In this document: one piece after another, positions 29,091 to 38,574 of the stretch | How positions within the stretch are numbered: the first letter of the stretch is position 1 | How the letters are laid out: each line of letters starts with the position of its first letter | From: Maritimibacter alkaliphilus | GTDB lineage: Bacteria > Pseudomonadota > Alphaproteobacteria > Rhodobacterales > Rhodobacteraceae | Reading direction: 5' to 3' | NCBI RefSeq assembly: GCF_019801605.1 | Contig: NZ_JAHVIT010000002.1 | Span: 1,240,001 to 1,304,000, forward strand | DNA length: 64,000 bases | Translations under genes and position numbers: made by a program | Notes under the pieces: generated by a model | The model's database searches: none | Seen by the model: only the letters and a program-made list of their open reading frames with translations | Told to the model about the DNA's origin: nothing

Positions 29091-29797
29091 TGGGTCAGAA
29101 AGTCAATCCGATCGGCATGCGCCTTCAGGTCAACCGGACCTGGGACAGCCGCTGGTACGCGGACACCAAAGACTTCGGCGACATGCTGCTCGAAGACGTG
29201 AAAATCCGCGAGTTCATCAAGACCGAGTGCAAGCAGGCCGGCGTGGCCCGTGTGATCATCGAGCGTCCGCACAAGAAGTGCCGCGTCACGATCCACACCG
29301 CACGTCCCGGCGTGATCATCGGTAAGAAAGGCGCCGACATCGAGGTGCTTCGCAAGAAGCTCGCCAAGATGACGGACTCGGAACTGCACCTCAACATCGT
29401 TGAAGTCCGCAAGCCCGAGCTCGACGCGCAGCTGGTTGGCGAGTCCATCGCCCAGCAGCTGGAGCGCCGTGTCTCCTTCCGCCGCGCCATGAAGCGCGCC
29501 GTGCAGAACGCCATGCGTATGGGTGCCCTCGGCATCCGCGTGAACGTTGCCGGCCGTCTCGGCGGCGCCGAGATCGCCCGCACCGAATGGTACCGCGAAG
29601 GCCGTGTGCCCCTGCACACCCTGCGCGCGGACATCGACTACGCGCACTCTGAAGCCACGACCCCCTATGGCATCATCGGGATCAAGGTCTGGATCTTCAA
29701 AGGCGAGATCATGGAACATGATCCGCAGGCGCGGGATCGCAAGGCTCAGGAACTTCAGGATGGTCCGGCGCCCCGCGGTGCTGGCGGCCGTCGCTGA
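29090..29797 (+). CDS. rpsC: 30S ribosomal protein S3
   Basis: 235 residues. The KH domain has the [14 protein letters not shown] loop, and the C-terminal domain has GVKVWIF-type sequence ([16 protein letters not shown]). It is part of the mRNA entry helicase site. rplP follows after 12 nt with AGGAGG. Confidence 0.98.
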   Translation: MGQKVNPIGMRLQVNRTWDSRWYADTKDFGDMLLEDVKIREFIKTECKQAGVARVIIERPHKKCRVTIHTARPGVIIGKKGADIEVLRKKLAKMTDSELHLNIVEVRKPELDAQLVGESIAQQLERRVSFRRAMKRAVQNAMRMGALGIRVNVAGRLGGAEIARTEWYREGRVPLHTLRADIDYAHSEATTPYGIIGIKVWIFKGEIMEHDPQARDRKAQELQDGPAPRGAGGRR

Positions 29798-29809
29798 GGA
29801 GGATAAGAG

Positions 29810-30223
29810 ATGCTTCAACCCAAGCGTACAAAATTCCGCAAGCAGCATAAGGGCCGTATCCACGGTCTGGCCAAAGGCGGTTCCGACCTCAACTTCGGCC
29901 ACTTCGGCCTGAAGGCGACCCAACCCGAGCGCATCACCGCGCGTCAGATCGAGGCAGCACGCCGCGCCCTGACCCGCCACATGAAGCGTCAGGGCCGTGT
30001 CTGGATCCGGATCTTCCCGGACGTTGCCGTCTCCTCCAAACCCACCGAAGTCCGGATGGGTAAAGGTAAGGGTTCGGTCGACTACTGGGCAGCCAAGGTC
30101 AAGCCGGGCCGCGTCATGTTCGAGATCGACGGCGTGTCCGAAGAGATCGCACGTGAAGCGCTGCGCCTCGCAGCCATGAAGCTGCCGATCAAGACCCGCA
30201 TCGTGGTCCGCGAAGACTGGTAA
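29810..30223 (+). CDS. rplP: 50S ribosomal protein L16
   Basis: 137 residues beginning [16 protein letters not shown]. Arg82 in EVRMGKGKG aligns with E. coli Arg81, the residue hydroxylated there by the oxygenase RoxA/YcfD. It ends the second S10 segment and is followed by a strong terminator and then a 2OG oxygenase-like gene. Confidence 0.98.
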   Translation: MLQPKRTKFRKQHKGRIHGLAKGGSDLNFGHFGLKATQPERITARQIEAARRALTRHMKRQGRVWIRIFPDVAVSSKPTEVRMGKGKGSVDYWAAKVKPGRVMFEIDGVSEEIAREALRLAAMKLPIKTRIVVREDW

Positions 30224-30264
30224 TCGCCCCGCGGCCCCGGCCGCAGCGATGAACAAGATCGAGA

Positions 30265-30293
30265 GCCCCCGCCGTCACCGGCGGGGGTTTTCT
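30265..30293 (+). terminator. terminator after rplP
   Basis: CCCCCGCC, loop GTCACC, GGCGGGGG, then TTTTC. It closes the rplB-rplP unit, where rpmC would normally follow. Confidence 0.88.
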
Positions 30294-30386
30294 GTAAGGG
30301 CAGGGGGGAAATGCGCCCCCGCGGCTATCCCGACGGGGCAAAAGACCGTATGGGGGGCCGGCAGATCGACGCCACAGGAGGCCATC

Positions 30387-31007
30387 ATGTCCAGCATCCG
30401 TTCCCTCTTTGTCACCCGTCTCTATCAGGCCGCGCTGCGCGAGCACGGGCCGGTGATCGATACCGATGAACTCGAAGCCTCCTGCTATTCCATCGCCGAG
30501 GATGACGAGGCCGGGCAGGACTGGTGCGAGGCGCACGATTATCCGGGCTACACCTCCTATGCCTCGCTGACCGACCTGCCGTGGCGCTTCCCGATCTTCG
30601 GCGACCTGGTGAAATCGCTCGACGCCCATGTCGCGGCCTTCGCCGAGGAACTGGGCTTCGATCTGGACGACAAGCCGCTGAAGCTGGAAGACCTCTGGAT
30701 CAACATCCTGCCCGAAGGCGGCACCCACGCCAGCCACATCCACCCGCATTCGGTGATCTCGGGTACCACCTATGTCGCCATGCCCGAGGGCACCTCGGCG
30801 CTAAAGCTGGAAGACCCGCGCCTGCCGATGATGATGGCCGCGCCGACCCGCAAGAAGACCGCGCCGGAAGAGCTCAAGCCCTTCATCTACGTGAAGCCTG
30901 CCGTGGGCGACGTGCTGCTGTGGGAGAGCTGGCTGCGCCACGAGGTGCCCATGAACATGACCGAAGAGGACCGGATCTCGGTCAGCTTCAACTACTCCTG
31001 GGGCTGA
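30387..31007 (+). CDS. putative 2OG-Fe(II) oxygenase, TIGR02466-like
   Basis: 206 residues. The layout fits the TIGR02466-type double-stranded beta-helix family. It has a His-rich strand HASHIHPHSVISGTTYV (His117, 119, 121), then WLRHEVPMN (His185), then RISVSFNY with Arg196 as the probable 2-oxoglutarate anchor. A CAGGAGG-type site precedes the ATG. It lies 164 nt after rplP. Its substrate is unknown. The family call rests on motif pattern only. Confidence 0.75.
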   Translation: MSSIRSLFVTRLYQAALREHGPVIDTDELEASCYSIAEDDEAGQDWCEAHDYPGYTSYASLTDLPWRFPIFGDLVKSLDAHVAAFAEELGFDLDDKPLKLEDLWINILPEGGTHASHIHPHSVISGTTYVAMPEGTSALKLEDPRLPMMMAAPTRKKTAPEELKPFIYVKPAVGDVLLWESWLRHEVPMNMTEEDRISVSFNYSWG

Positions 31008-31046
31008 GGCCCGGACATGACGAACGACCATCAAGGAGACACCCAG

Positions 31047-31520
31047 ATGGACCCGCGCAAACTGGAAATGACCGTGCTGATGACGCCGGACATGGCGAAT
31101 TTCAGCGGCAAGGTGCACGGCGGTGCGCTGTTGAACCTGCTGGACCGCGTGGCCTTCTCCTGTGCCTCGCGCTACTCCAAGCAATATGCCGTGACGCTCT
31201 CGGTGGATCAGGTGATGTTCAAGGAGCCGATCAACGTGGGCGAACTGGTGACCTTCCGGGCCAGCGTGAACCACGCCGGGCGGACCTCGATGGAGATCGG
31301 GATCCGCGTCGAGGCGCAGGAGATCCGGTCCGGCAAGAGCCGGCACACGAACTCCTGCTACTTCACGATGGTCGCGGTGGACGCGCAGGGCAAGCCGGTG
31401 GAAGTGCCCGAGCTTCAGGTGCTGACCGAGGAAGAGAGCAAGCGCCTGAACGCCGCGGAAATCCGCAAGCGGTTGCGCAAGGAATTCGCCGCCGAGATGC
31501 ACAAGGCGACGAAGGGATAA
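31047..31520 (+). CDS. acyl-CoA thioesterase, hotdog fold
   Basis: 157 residues starting MDPRKLEMTVLMTPDMANFSG. The GKVHGGALLNLLDRVAF region is the hotdog helix with the conserved Gly-Gly and Asp of YciA/BFIT-type thioesterases. SVDQVMFKEPINVGE follows. The chosen start has AAGGAG at 31033-31038; an ATG 30 nt upstream in frame lacks one. It probably hydrolyses acyl-CoA. Probably co-transcribed with the oxygenase-like gene. Confidence 0.85.
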   Translation: MDPRKLEMTVLMTPDMANFSGKVHGGALLNLLDRVAFSCASRYSKQYAVTLSVDQVMFKEPINVGELVTFRASVNHAGRTSMEIGIRVEAQEIRSGKSRHTNSCYFTMVAVDAQGKPVEVPELQVLTEEESKRLNAAEIRKRLRKEFAAEMHKATKG

Positions 31521-31525
31521 GAGAG

Positions 31526-31554
31526 ACGGGCGGCCAAGGCCGCCCGTTTCTGTT
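31526..31554 (+). terminator. terminator after the thioesterase gene
   Basis: ACGGGCGGCC, AA, GGCCGCCCGT, then TTCTGTTT. Confidence 0.85.
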
Positions 31555-32140
31555 TGAGGGGGCAGGTTCGGTCGGGTTTGCTGCTCGATGGCTCGCGAGT
31601 GCGCTGCGCGGGAGCAGTCCCCGGTTGCGCGCTTCCCGTCCGGATTGCCCGCCGCCCCAACCGGCTCTCAACTGCTCTGACGAACGTGCGTAGGTCCCTT
31701 TGCTCGCGCCAGATCGCCCAGCCTCACGGAATGTGCCGCCCGGCCTAGGGCCGGGCAGCGCCGACCCGCCCCCCGTCGCCATTGGTGCTCGGACCAATGG
31801 CGCACCAATGGCGACCGGCGCTATCGCGCCACCCCGCGGGTCGGCGCTGCCCTTCGTGGCAAGGTGGCGAGGTGGCGAGGCGGGTCTCGCGTTACAGCCA
31901 GAGGCATGGTGGGGCAAACACCTACGTCCGCCCCCTTAGGCCCACACCCCGCTTGACCACCTGCCCCGACGGGCCTACACCACCCGCATGACGCATCCGA
32001 CCTTTCAATTCGCAACGGTCTATTACCCGCTGAACTGATCAGCGGATGCCTCGTCATGTTCTCCGCTGCCCCTGCCAGCGGTCGAACACAGCCCCCAAGC
32101 TTACCACACGGACCCTGGCCTCTCTCCCAAGGACCAGACC
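31555..32140. other. 586-nt gap with no gene, holding a large palindrome
   Basis: No plausible coding frame with a ribosome-binding site is seen on either strand. The only clear structure is the nested inverted repeat at 31753-31852. Confidence 0.65.
31753..31852. repeat. 100-bp nested palindrome
   Basis: Outer arms GGGCAGCGCCGACCCGC (31753-31769) and its exact complement (31836-31852), 17 bp. Inner arms GTCGCCATTGGTGC (31775-31788) and its exact complement (31802-31815), 14 bp. The 13-nt centre holds another ACCAATGG (31793-31800) that can compete for the inner arm. It resembles a REP/MITE-type element but has no known match here. Confidence 0.9.
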
Positions 32141-32884
32141 ATGCCCGCCACACCCTCCCTCTCGCTCTTCGGCTTCGGTGCTTTCGGCCAATTGCTGGCC
32201 CGGCACCTCGCGCCCGACTTCCCGCTGACGATCTGTGACCCATGCCCCACGGCGCAGCAGCAGGCGCGCGCTCTCGGCCTCCACTGCGTGCCCCCGCAGG
32301 AGGCCGCCTGCGCGGATATCCTGATCCTCGCCCTGCCGCTCAGCCGGATCGCGCCGCTGCTGAGGGAGATCGCCCCGGACCTCCGCCCCGGCCAGATGGT
32401 GCTCGACGTCTGCTCGGTGAAGGAGGAGCCGGTCCGCGTGATGCAGGCGCTGTTGCCCGAGGGGGTCGAGATCCTCGGCACCCACCCGATGTTCGGCCCG
32501 GCGAGCGCGGCTGGCGGCCTGCACGGCGCGCAGGTGGTGCTCTGTCCGGTAAGGGGCAGGGGCTGGCGGCGGCTGGGGGCCTACCTGAGGGCGCGTCACG
32601 GGCTCAAGGTCCTGCGGGCCTCGGCAGAGGAGCATGACACCCAGGCGGCGCTCAGCCAGGGGCTGACGCATCTGCTGGGGCATGTGCTGGCGGACATGGG
32701 GCCCGCGCCCCGCATCCGGACCCGGAGTTTCGAGATGATGATGGAGGCGCTCGAGATGGTTGCGGGGGACGCGCCCGAGGTCTACGAGGCCGTCACCCGC
32801 GCCAACCGCCACGTGGCGCCACTGCGCGCCCGGCTGGTGGCCGCGCTGGCCGCCGAGGGCAGGGCGGGGGAGGGCGGACGTTAA
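32141..32884 (+). CDS. prephenate (arogenate) dehydrogenase
   Basis: 247 residues. The Rossmann start SLFGFGAFGQLLARHL has a GxGxxG at about 11-16. DVCSVKEEPV and LGTHPMFGPASA are the substrate-side motifs of TyrA dehydrogenases. It oxidatively decarboxylates prephenate or arogenate for tyrosine synthesis. No chorismate mutase or ACT domain is fused. It sits between two ribosomal blocks, and its end lies 15 nt before the rpmC promoter. Confidence 0.85.
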   Translation: MPATPSLSLFGFGAFGQLLARHLAPDFPLTICDPCPTAQQQARALGLHCVPPQEAACADILILALPLSRIAPLLREIAPDLRPGQMVLDVCSVKEEPVRVMQALLPEGVEILGTHPMFGPASAAGGLHGAQVVLCPVRGRGWRRLGAYLRARHGLKVLRASAEEHDTQAALSQGLTHLLGHVLADMGPAPRIRTRSFEMMMEALEMVAGDAPEVYEAVTRANRHVAPLRARLVAALAAEGRAGEGGR

Positions 32885-32898
32885 TCGCCCTTTGCCTG

Positions 32899-32927
32899 TT
32901 GACCCGACGGGCCGTGCCGCGTATAGG
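32899..32927 (+). promoter_or_regulatory. promoter of the rpmC-rplR block
   Basis: TTGACC, 17 nt, TATAGG, 85 nt before the rpmC ATG. A close match to sigma70. Confidence 0.7.
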
Positions 32928-33011
32928 CAGCGCTCATTGTTCTGACATAACCCACCGGATTCGGGGTTACCGCTTGCGGGCCCGCCGGTGCCAGGAAGGA
33001 AAGGAAGAGTC

Positions 33012-33212
33012 ATGAGCGCTCAAGAGCTCCGTGACAAGACCCCTGACCAGCTCCGTGAAGAGCTGGCCAATCTCAAGAAAGAGCAGTTCAACCTGCGCTT
33101 TCAGCAGGCTACCGGCCAACTGGAAAACCCCGCTCGTATGCGTCAGGCCCGCCGTCAGGCGGCCCGTGTGCTGACCATTCTGAACGAAAAAGCCGCTTCG
33201 GCTGCTGAATAA
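33012..33212 (+). CDS. rpmC: 50S ribosomal protein L29
   Basis: 66 residues. [21 protein letters not shown] with the [17 protein letters not shown] core is typical L29. The start follows AGGAAGG; an upstream in-frame ATG at 32988 adds eight unconserved residues. It opens the third ribosomal segment. Confidence 0.96.
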   Translation: MSAQELRDKTPDQLREELANLKKEQFNLRFQQATGQLENPARMRQARRQAARVLTILNEKAASAAE

Positions 33213-33223
33213 GGGGAAGACAG

Positions 33224-33454
33224 ATGCCCAAACGTATCCTGCAAGGCGTCGTCACTTCCGACGCAAACGCACAGACCGTCACCGTGTCGGTGGAACGCCG
33301 CTTCACGCACCCGGTTCTGAAAAAGACCATTCGTAAGTCCAAGAAGTACCGGGCTCACGACGAGAACAACACCTTCAAGGTGGGCGACGCGGTCCGCATC
33401 CAAGAATGCGCACCGAAGTCGAAGACGAAGCGTTGGGAGGTGCTGGAAGCGTAA
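33224..33454 (+). CDS. rpsQ: 30S ribosomal protein S17
   Basis: 76 residues, an OB-fold protein. [19 protein letters not shown] begins the conserved N-terminal half, and the [17 protein letters not shown] part is also typical. It binds 16S rRNA early in assembly. Follows rpmC by 11 nt. Confidence 0.97.
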   Translation: MPKRILQGVVTSDANAQTVTVSVERRFTHPVLKKTIRKSKKYRAHDENNTFKVGDAVRIQECAPKSKTKRWEVLEA

Positions 33455-33536
33455 GCTTCCTCGCCTCTCCCAGCATGAGCGAAACCCTGGGGGATAAGGC
33501 CAGTCTGAGGCTGCCCCAAAGGTCGGGAGAAACCAA

Positions 33537-33905
33537 ATGATCCAGATGCAGACCAATCTGGATGTAGCTGACAACTCCGGCGCACGCCGAGTTCAGTGCA
33601 TCAAGGTCCTGGGTGGTTCCAAGCGTAAATACGCTTCGGTTGGCGACATCATCGTCGTCTCCGTGAAGGAAGCCATCCCGCGCGGCCGCGTCAAAAAAGG
33701 CGACGTGCGTAAAGCCGTCGTCGTGCGCACCGCCAAAGAAGTTCGCCGTGAAGATGGCACCGCGATCCGCTTCGATCGCAACGCAGCCGTCATCCTGAAC
33801 AACAACAACGAGCCCGTCGGTACGCGTATCTTCGGCCCGGTTGTTCGTGAGCTGCGCGCCAAGAACTTCATGAAGATCATCTCGCTTGCTCCGGAGGTGC
33901 TGTAA
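33537..33905 (+). CDS. rplN: 50S ribosomal protein L14
   Basis: 122 residues starting [19 protein letters not shown], with the conserved [15 protein letters not shown] segment. It lies at the subunit interface. The stop overlaps the rplX start (TAATG). An 82-nt spacer separates it from rpsQ. Confidence 0.98.
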   Translation: MIQMQTNLDVADNSGARRVQCIKVLGGSKRKYASVGDIIVVSVKEAIPRGRVKKGDVRKAVVVRTAKEVRREDGTAIRFDRNAAVILNNNNEPVGTRIFGPVVRELRAKNFMKIISLAPEVL

Positions 33906-34216
33906 TGGCTGCTAAACTCCGCAAGGGCGACAAGGTCGTCGTGCTGGCCGGCAAGGACAAGGGCAAGGAAGGCGAGATCGTCTCCCTCGACCCGAAAGCC
34001 GGCAAAGCCGTGGTGGAAGGCGTCAACATGGCCATCCGTCACACCCGTCAGAGCCAGACCTCGCAAGGTGGCCGCCTGCCCAAGGCCCTGCCGATCGACC
34101 TGAGCAACCTGGCCCTGCTCGATGCAAACGGCAAAGCCACCCGCGTCGGCTTCCGCATGGAAGGCGACAAGAAGGTGCGTTTCGCCAAGACCACCGGGGA
34201 TGCGATCGATGCTTGA
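33905..34216 (+). CDS. rplX: 50S ribosomal protein L24
   Basis: 103 residues. The KOW motif ([19 protein letters not shown]) and the IRHTRQSQ segment identify L24, an assembly initiator. It overlaps rplN by 1 nt and rplE by 8 nt. Confidence 0.97.
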   Translation: MAAKLRKGDKVVVLAGKDKGKEGEIVSLDPKAGKAVVEGVNMAIRHTRQSQTSQGGRLPKALPIDLSNLALLDANGKATRVGFRMEGDKKVRFAKTTGDAIDA

Positions 34217-34772
34217 TACCGCGACCTATACCCCGCGTCTTAAGACGCAGTATGTCGAGACGATCCGTGCCGCTCTGAAAGAAGAGTTCGGCTATTCGAA
34301 CGACATGATGATCCCCCGCCTGGACAAGATTGTCCTGAACATCGGCTGCGGTGCCGAGGCGGTAAAGGACAGCAAGAAAGCCAAGTCGGCCCAGGAAGAC
34401 CTGAGCGCGATCGCCGGCCAGAAAGCTGTCGTCACCAAGGCGAAAAAGTCGATCGCAGGCTTCCGCGTCCGTGAAGAAATGCCGCTGGGTGCGAAAGTGA
34501 CCCTGCGCGGCGAGCGGATGTACGAATTCCTCGACCGTCTGATCACCGTTGCGATGCCCCGTATCCGCGACTTCCGCGGCGTGTCGGGCAAGAGCTTCGA
34601 CGGCCGTGGCAACTACGCCATGGGCATCAAGGAGCACATCGTCTTCCCCGAGATCAACTTCGACAAAGTCGATGAGAACTGGGGCATGGACATCGTGATC
34701 GCCACCACCGCCAAGACCGACGCGGAAGCTAAGGCGCTGTTGAAAGCTTTCAACATGCCTTTCAACAGCTGA
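34209..34772 (+). CDS. rplE: 50S ribosomal protein L5
   Basis: 187 residues from [15 protein letters not shown]. The loop [18 protein letters not shown] and the C-terminal [13 protein letters not shown] part are conserved. It binds 5S rRNA. The start lies inside the rplX end (8-nt overlap). Confidence 0.97.
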   Translation: MLDTATYTPRLKTQYVETIRAALKEEFGYSNDMMIPRLDKIVLNIGCGAEAVKDSKKAKSAQEDLSAIAGQKAVVTKAKKSIAGFRVREEMPLGAKVTLRGERMYEFLDRLITVAMPRIRDFRGVSGKSFDGRGNYAMGIKEHIVFPEINFDKVDENWGMDIVIATTAKTDAEAKALLKAFNMPFNS

Positions 34773-34789
34773 TCGCGGGAGAGAGAGAC

Positions 34790-35095
34790 ATGGCTAAAAA
34801 ATCTATGATCGAGCGCGAGAAGAAGCGCGAGCGGCTGGTCAAGAAGTACGCCGCCAAGCGCGCCGCGCTTAAGGAAGTCATCGCCGACGAGTCGAAGCCG
34901 ATGGAAGAGCGTTTCCGCGCCACCCTGAAGCTGGCCGAGCTGCCCCGCAACTCGTCCGCGACCCGTCTTCACAACCGTTGCCAGCTGACCGGCCGTCCCC
35001 ACGCTTACTACCGTAAGCTGAAGGTCTCCCGGATCATGCTGCGGGAACTGGGCTCCAACGGCCAGATCCCCGGTCTGGTTAAGTCGAGCTGGTAA
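34790..35095 (+). CDS. rpsN: 30S ribosomal protein S14
   Basis: 101 residues, the long zinc-free form: the C-terminal region [20 protein letters not shown] carries a single Cys rather than paired CxxC. AGAGAGAG precedes the ATG. It is in the 30S head near S3 and S10. Confidence 0.97.
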   Translation: MAKKSMIEREKKRERLVKKYAAKRAALKEVIADESKPMEERFRATLKLAELPRNSSATRLHNRCQLTGRPHAYYRKLKVSRIMLRELGSNGQIPGLVKSSW

Positions 35096-35107
35096 GGAGG
35101 GCATGGT

Positions 35108-35500
35108 ATGAACGATCCTATCGGCGATATGCTCACCCGTATCCGCAACGCGCAGCTGCGCGGCAAGTCCACCGTCCTGACGCCCGGCTCCAAGCTGCGC
35201 GCCTGGGTTCTGGATGTGCTGGCGGACGAAGGCTACATCCGTGGCTATGAGAAAGGCACCGATTCCAACGGTCACCCGACCCTGGAAATCAGCCTGAAAT
35301 ATTTCGACGGCGCCCCCGTCATCCGTGAGGTCAAGCGGGTTTCGACCCCCGGCCGTCGCGTTTACATGGGCGTCAAGGACATCCCGTCGGTCCGTCAGGG
35401 CCTGGGTGTGTCGATTGTCAGCACGCCCAAGGGCGTGATGTCGGACGCCGCAGCCCGCGCCGCCAATGTTGGCGGTGAGGTCCTCTGCACGGTCTTCTAA
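35108..35500 (+). CDS. rpsH: 30S ribosomal protein S8
   Basis: 130 residues. [20 protein letters not shown] begins the family core, and [17 protein letters not shown] is the conserved C-terminal block. In enterobacteria S8 represses the spc operon. AAGGAGG precedes the ATG. Confidence 0.98.
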   Translation: MNDPIGDMLTRIRNAQLRGKSTVLTPGSKLRAWVLDVLADEGYIRGYEKGTDSNGHPTLEISLKYFDGAPVIREVKRVSTPGRRVYMGVKDIPSVRQGLGVSIVSTPKGVMSDAAARAANVGGEVLCTVF

Positions 35501-35510
35501 GGAGCAGGAT

Positions 35511-36044
35511 ATGTCTCGTATTGGGAAAAAACCGGTCGAGCTGCCCTCGGGTGTCACCGCATCCGTGTCCGGCCAGACCGTCGAAGTGAAGGGCCCGAAA
35601 GGGACCCACAGCTTCACCGCGACCGACGACGTCAGCATCACCATCGAGGACAACGTGGTTTCCGTGAAACCCCGTGGCACCTCGAAGCGTGCGCGCCAGC
35701 AGTGGGGCATGAGCCGCACCATGGTCGCGAACCTGGTGACTGGCGTGACCTCCGGCTTCAAGAAAGAGCTTGAGATCACCGGTGTGGGTTACCGTGCTGC
35801 AGCTCAGGGCAACACCCTGAAGCTGAACCTCGGCTACTCGCACGATGTGGACTTCGCCGTGCCGGCGGGCGTGACTGTCACGACCCCGAAGCCGACCGAA
35901 GTCATCATCGAAGGCACCGACCCGCAGCTCGTCGGCCAGGTCGCGGCTAACATCCGCGAATGGCGTGCTCCCGAGCCCTACAAAGGCAAGGGGATCAAGT
36001 ACAAAGGCGAGTACATCTTCCGCAAGGAAGGCAAGAAGAAGTAA
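35511..36044 (+). CDS. rplF: 50S ribosomal protein L6
   Basis: 177 residues from [15 protein letters not shown]. The C-terminal signature [14 protein letters not shown] is intact. It lies near the factor-binding site. An upstream frame extension is rejected because GGAGCAGG sits directly before this ATG. Confidence 0.98.
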   Translation: MSRIGKKPVELPSGVTASVSGQTVEVKGPKGTHSFTATDDVSITIEDNVVSVKPRGTSKRARQQWGMSRTMVANLVTGVTSGFKKELEITGVGYRAAAQGNTLKLNLGYSHDVDFAVPAGVTVTTPKPTEVIIEGTDPQLVGQVAANIREWRAPEPYKGKGIKYKGEYIFRKEGKKK

Positions 36045-36055
36045 GGACGTAACAG

Positions 36056-36415
36056 ATGGCACTGAGCAAACGGGAACTGTTCCAGAAGCGCCGCCTGCGC
36101 GTCCGGAACAAGCTTCGCAAGGTGAACGCCGGTCGCGTGCGGCTGTCGGTTCACCGGTCGAACAAGAACATCAGCGTTCAGCTGATCGACGATGTGCAGG
36201 GCGTGACCCTCGCAGCAGCTTCGACCCTCGAGAAGGATCTCGGCTGCGTCGGCAAGAACAACATCGAGGCGGCCCAGAAAGTGGGCGCCGCGATTGCCGA
36301 ACGCGCCAAGAAAGCCGGCATCGAGGAAGCATACTTCGATCGTGGCGGCTTCCTGTTCCACGGCAAGGTGAAGGCTCTGGCCGACGCTGCGCGTGAAGCA
36401 GGTCTGAAGCTCTGA
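36056..36415 (+). CDS. rplR: 50S ribosomal protein L18
   Basis: 119 residues. [18 protein letters not shown] and the C-terminal [21 protein letters not shown] are typical. It binds 5S rRNA with L5. It ends 12 nt before a terminator-like hairpin, although rpsE continues the usual gene order. Confidence 0.97.
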   Translation: MALSKRELFQKRRLRVRNKLRKVNAGRVRLSVHRSNKNISVQLIDDVQGVTLAAASTLEKDLGCVGKNNIEAAQKVGAAIAERAKKAGIEEAYFDRGGFLFHGKVKALADAAREAGLKL

Positions 36416-36427
36416 TTTCAGAACACG

Positions 36428-36466
36428 GGTGTGCGCGTCCCTGAGGGCGCGCGCACCTTTCTCTTT
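36428..36466 (+). terminator. terminator-like hairpin between rplR and rpsE
   Basis: GGTGTGCGCG, loop TCCCTGAGGG (itself able to pair), CGCGCGCACC, then TTTCTCTTT. It could be an attenuator, because no clear new promoter lies between it and rpsE. Confidence 0.65.
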
Positions 36467-36588
36467 CGCCCCTCGGGGCGGCAGGGCAGGCGGGTCCCCC
36501 CGCCTCGATGATCCGGGAAGACCGCCCTCGTGGTGCTTCACCTGGATTGGACAGCAAGGGCGAAAGCCCCAGAATTATGGAGTGCCGA

Positions 36589-37164
36589 ATGGCCAGAGAC
36601 GATAACCGCCGGGACCGCCGCGACCGCGAGGAAGCCCCGGAATTCGCAGATCGCCTTGTCGCGATCAACCGTGTGTCGAAAACCGTGAAAGGTGGTAAGC
36701 GCTTTGGCTTCGCCGCACTCGTGGTTGTCGGCGACCAGAAGGGCCGCGTTGGCTTCGGCAAGGGCAAGGCCAAAGAGGTCCCCGAGGCGATCCGCAAGGC
36801 GACCGAGCAAGCCAAGCGTCAGATGATCCGCGTTCCGCTGCGCGAAGGCCGTACCCTGCACCACGACATCGAAGGTCGTCACGGTGCCGGCAAGGTCGTC
36901 ATGCGGACGGCACCGCAAGGTACCGGGATCATCGCAGGTGGCCCGATGCGTGCCGTCTTCGAGATGCTGGGCGTTCAGGACGTGGTCGCCAAGTCGATCG
37001 GTTCGCAGAACCCCTACAACATGATCCGCGCCACCCTGGACGGCCTGACCAAAGAGTCGAGCCCCCGTATGGTCGCGCAGCGTCGTGGCAAGAAAGTGGC
37101 CGACATTCTGCCCAAGCGTGACGAGGCTCCGTCCGAGTCCACGCAAGTGGCCGAAGAGGCGTAA
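36589..37164 (+). CDS. rpsE: 30S ribosomal protein S5
   Basis: 191 residues from [15 protein letters not shown], a highly charged N-terminus. The dsRBD-like core [18 protein letters not shown] is conserved. GGAG at 36579-36582 supports this start. An upstream frame from 36508 is not conserved. rpmD follows after 12 nt. Confidence 0.96.
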   Translation: MARDDNRRDRRDREEAPEFADRLVAINRVSKTVKGGKRFGFAALVVVGDQKGRVGFGKGKAKEVPEAIRKATEQAKRQMIRVPLREGRTLHHDIEGRHGAGKVVMRTAPQGTGIIAGGPMRAVFEMLGVQDVVAKSIGSQNPYNMIRATLDGLTKESSPRMVAQRRGKKVADILPKRDEAPSESTQVAEEA

Positions 37165-37176
37165 GGAGAGCGACCA

Positions 37177-37365
37177 ATGGCAAAAACCATCGTTGTGAAG
37201 CAGGTCGGCTCGCCGATCCGCCGCCCCGCCATCCAGCGTCAGACGCTGATCGGCCTGGGTCTGAACAAGATGCACAAGACCCGTGAACTGGAAGACACCC
37301 CTTCCGTGCGCGGCATGATCAACAAGGTCTCGCACATGGTCGAGATCATCGAAGAGCGCGACTGA
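37177..37365 (+). CDS. rpmD: 50S ribosomal protein L30
   Basis: 62 residues, full length for L30. [26 protein letters not shown]-like sequence (about 5-31) is diagnostic. It is the last gene of this ribosomal segment. A strong terminator follows, so rplO is not in the same unit. Confidence 0.96.
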   Translation: MAKTIVVKQVGSPIRRPAIQRQTLIGLGLNKMHKTRELEDTPSVRGMINKVSHMVEIIEERD

Positions 37366-37391
37366 GCTTTCTTCCGATCATGAGATCAGCG

Positions 37392-37423
37392 AACGGCGCC
37401 CCTCGGGGCGCCGTTTTGCGTTT
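37392..37423 (+). terminator. terminator after rpmD
   Basis: AACGGCGCCCC, TC, GGGGCGCCGTT followed by TTGCGTTT. Confidence 0.85.
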
Positions 37424-37524
37424 CGGGAGATGTGCGCAAGCCGCGGAAGTCCTGTGCGTCCTGTCCCCTGTGCGGCGGGGCCCGCGCGCTCTAGGTTGGG
37501 GCCAAGGATATCTGGGAGACGACC

Positions 37525-38553
37525 ATGGAAGTGGGCCTGTACACCTTCGGCGACATCGGCAAGGACCCGGCGACGGGCAAGACCGTGAACGCGCATCAGC
37601 GGCTGAAGAACCTCATGGAAGAGATCGAACTGGCCGATCAGGTCGGGCTCGACGTCTTCGGGCTGGGGGAACATCACCGCCCGAATTACGCCATCACGAC
37701 GCCGCCCGTGGTGCTGGCCGGGGCCGCGCGCACGACAAAGCACATTCGCCTGTCCTCTGCCGTCTCGGTGCTCTCCTCCGATGACCCGGTGCGGGTCTTC
37801 CAGCAATATGCCACCCTCGACAATCTCAGCGACGGCCGGGCCGAGCTGATGGTGGGGCGCGGCAGTTTCATCGAGAGCTTTCCGCTCTTCGGCTACGACC
37901 TGAACGACTACGACGCGCTCTTCGAAGAGAAGCTGCAGATGCTGCTCGCGATCAACGAGGAGGAGAAGCTGCGCTGGTCGGGCTCGGACCACACCCAGCG
38001 GGTCGAGGGTCTCGGCGTCTATCCCCGTCCGGTGAACGGCAAGTTGCCGATCTGGATCGCCGCGGGTGGTACGCCCGATTCGATGATCCGCGCCGGTGTC
38101 CTCGGCACGCCGCTGGCACTGGCCATCATCGGAGGCGCGCCGCGCCGCTTTGCGCCGCTGGCCGATCTCTACCGCCGGGCGGCGGAACAGGCGGGCAATG
38201 CCGACAAGGCGCGTGTTTCGCTCAACGTCCACGGCTTCGTCGGCGAGGACGGCAAGCGCGCGGCGGATGTCTTCTACCCGGCGCAGAAGGCGGTGATGGA
38301 CCAGCTGGGACGCGAGCGCGGCTGGCCGCCGCAGACCCGTGCCCAGTTCGACGCCGGCACCGGGCCGGAGGGCGCGATGTTCGTCGGAAGCCCGGCGCAG
38401 CTGGTGGACAAGATCCTCGGCCTGAAGGATGATCTGGGCTTCGACCGGGTGACGATCCAGATGGCGATCGGGATCATTGACCACGCCGAGATGCTGAAGG
38501 CGATCGAGGTGCTGGGCACCAAGGTCGCCCCCGAATTGCGCAAGGCGGGCTGA
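37525..38553 (+). CDS. LLM-class flavin-dependent monooxygenase
   Basis: 342 residues with the bacterial-luciferase TIM-barrel pattern: MEVGLYTFGDIG, GLGEHHRPNYA near 50-60, then RLSSAVSVLSSDDPVRVFQ, and IWIAAGGTPDS. A reduced flavin cofactor is expected. The substrate is unknown. GGGAGACGACC precedes the ATG. It lies 21 nt before the ChaC-like gene, so the two are probably co-transcribed. Confidence 0.88.
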   Translation: MEVGLYTFGDIGKDPATGKTVNAHQRLKNLMEEIELADQVGLDVFGLGEHHRPNYAITTPPVVLAGAARTTKHIRLSSAVSVLSSDDPVRVFQQYATLDNLSDGRAELMVGRGSFIESFPLFGYDLNDYDALFEEKLQMLLAINEEEKLRWSGSDHTQRVEGLGVYPRPVNGKLPIWIAAGGTPDSMIRAGVLGTPLALAIIGGAPRRFAPLADLYRRAAEQAGNADKARVSLNVHGFVGEDGKRAADVFYPAQKAVMDQLGRERGWPPQTRAQFDAGTGPEGAMFVGSPAQLVDKILGLKDDLGFDRVTIQMAIGIIDHAEMLKAIEVLGTKVAPELRKAG

Positions 38554-38574
38554 CCCGCCGGAGACGAGAGACCG

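Noticed and set aside
30387-32884. The genes inside the ribosomal cluster as a mobile island
   Set aside because: No transposase, integrase, direct repeats or tRNA end; composition matches the neighbours by eye. Long-standing rearrangement is simpler.
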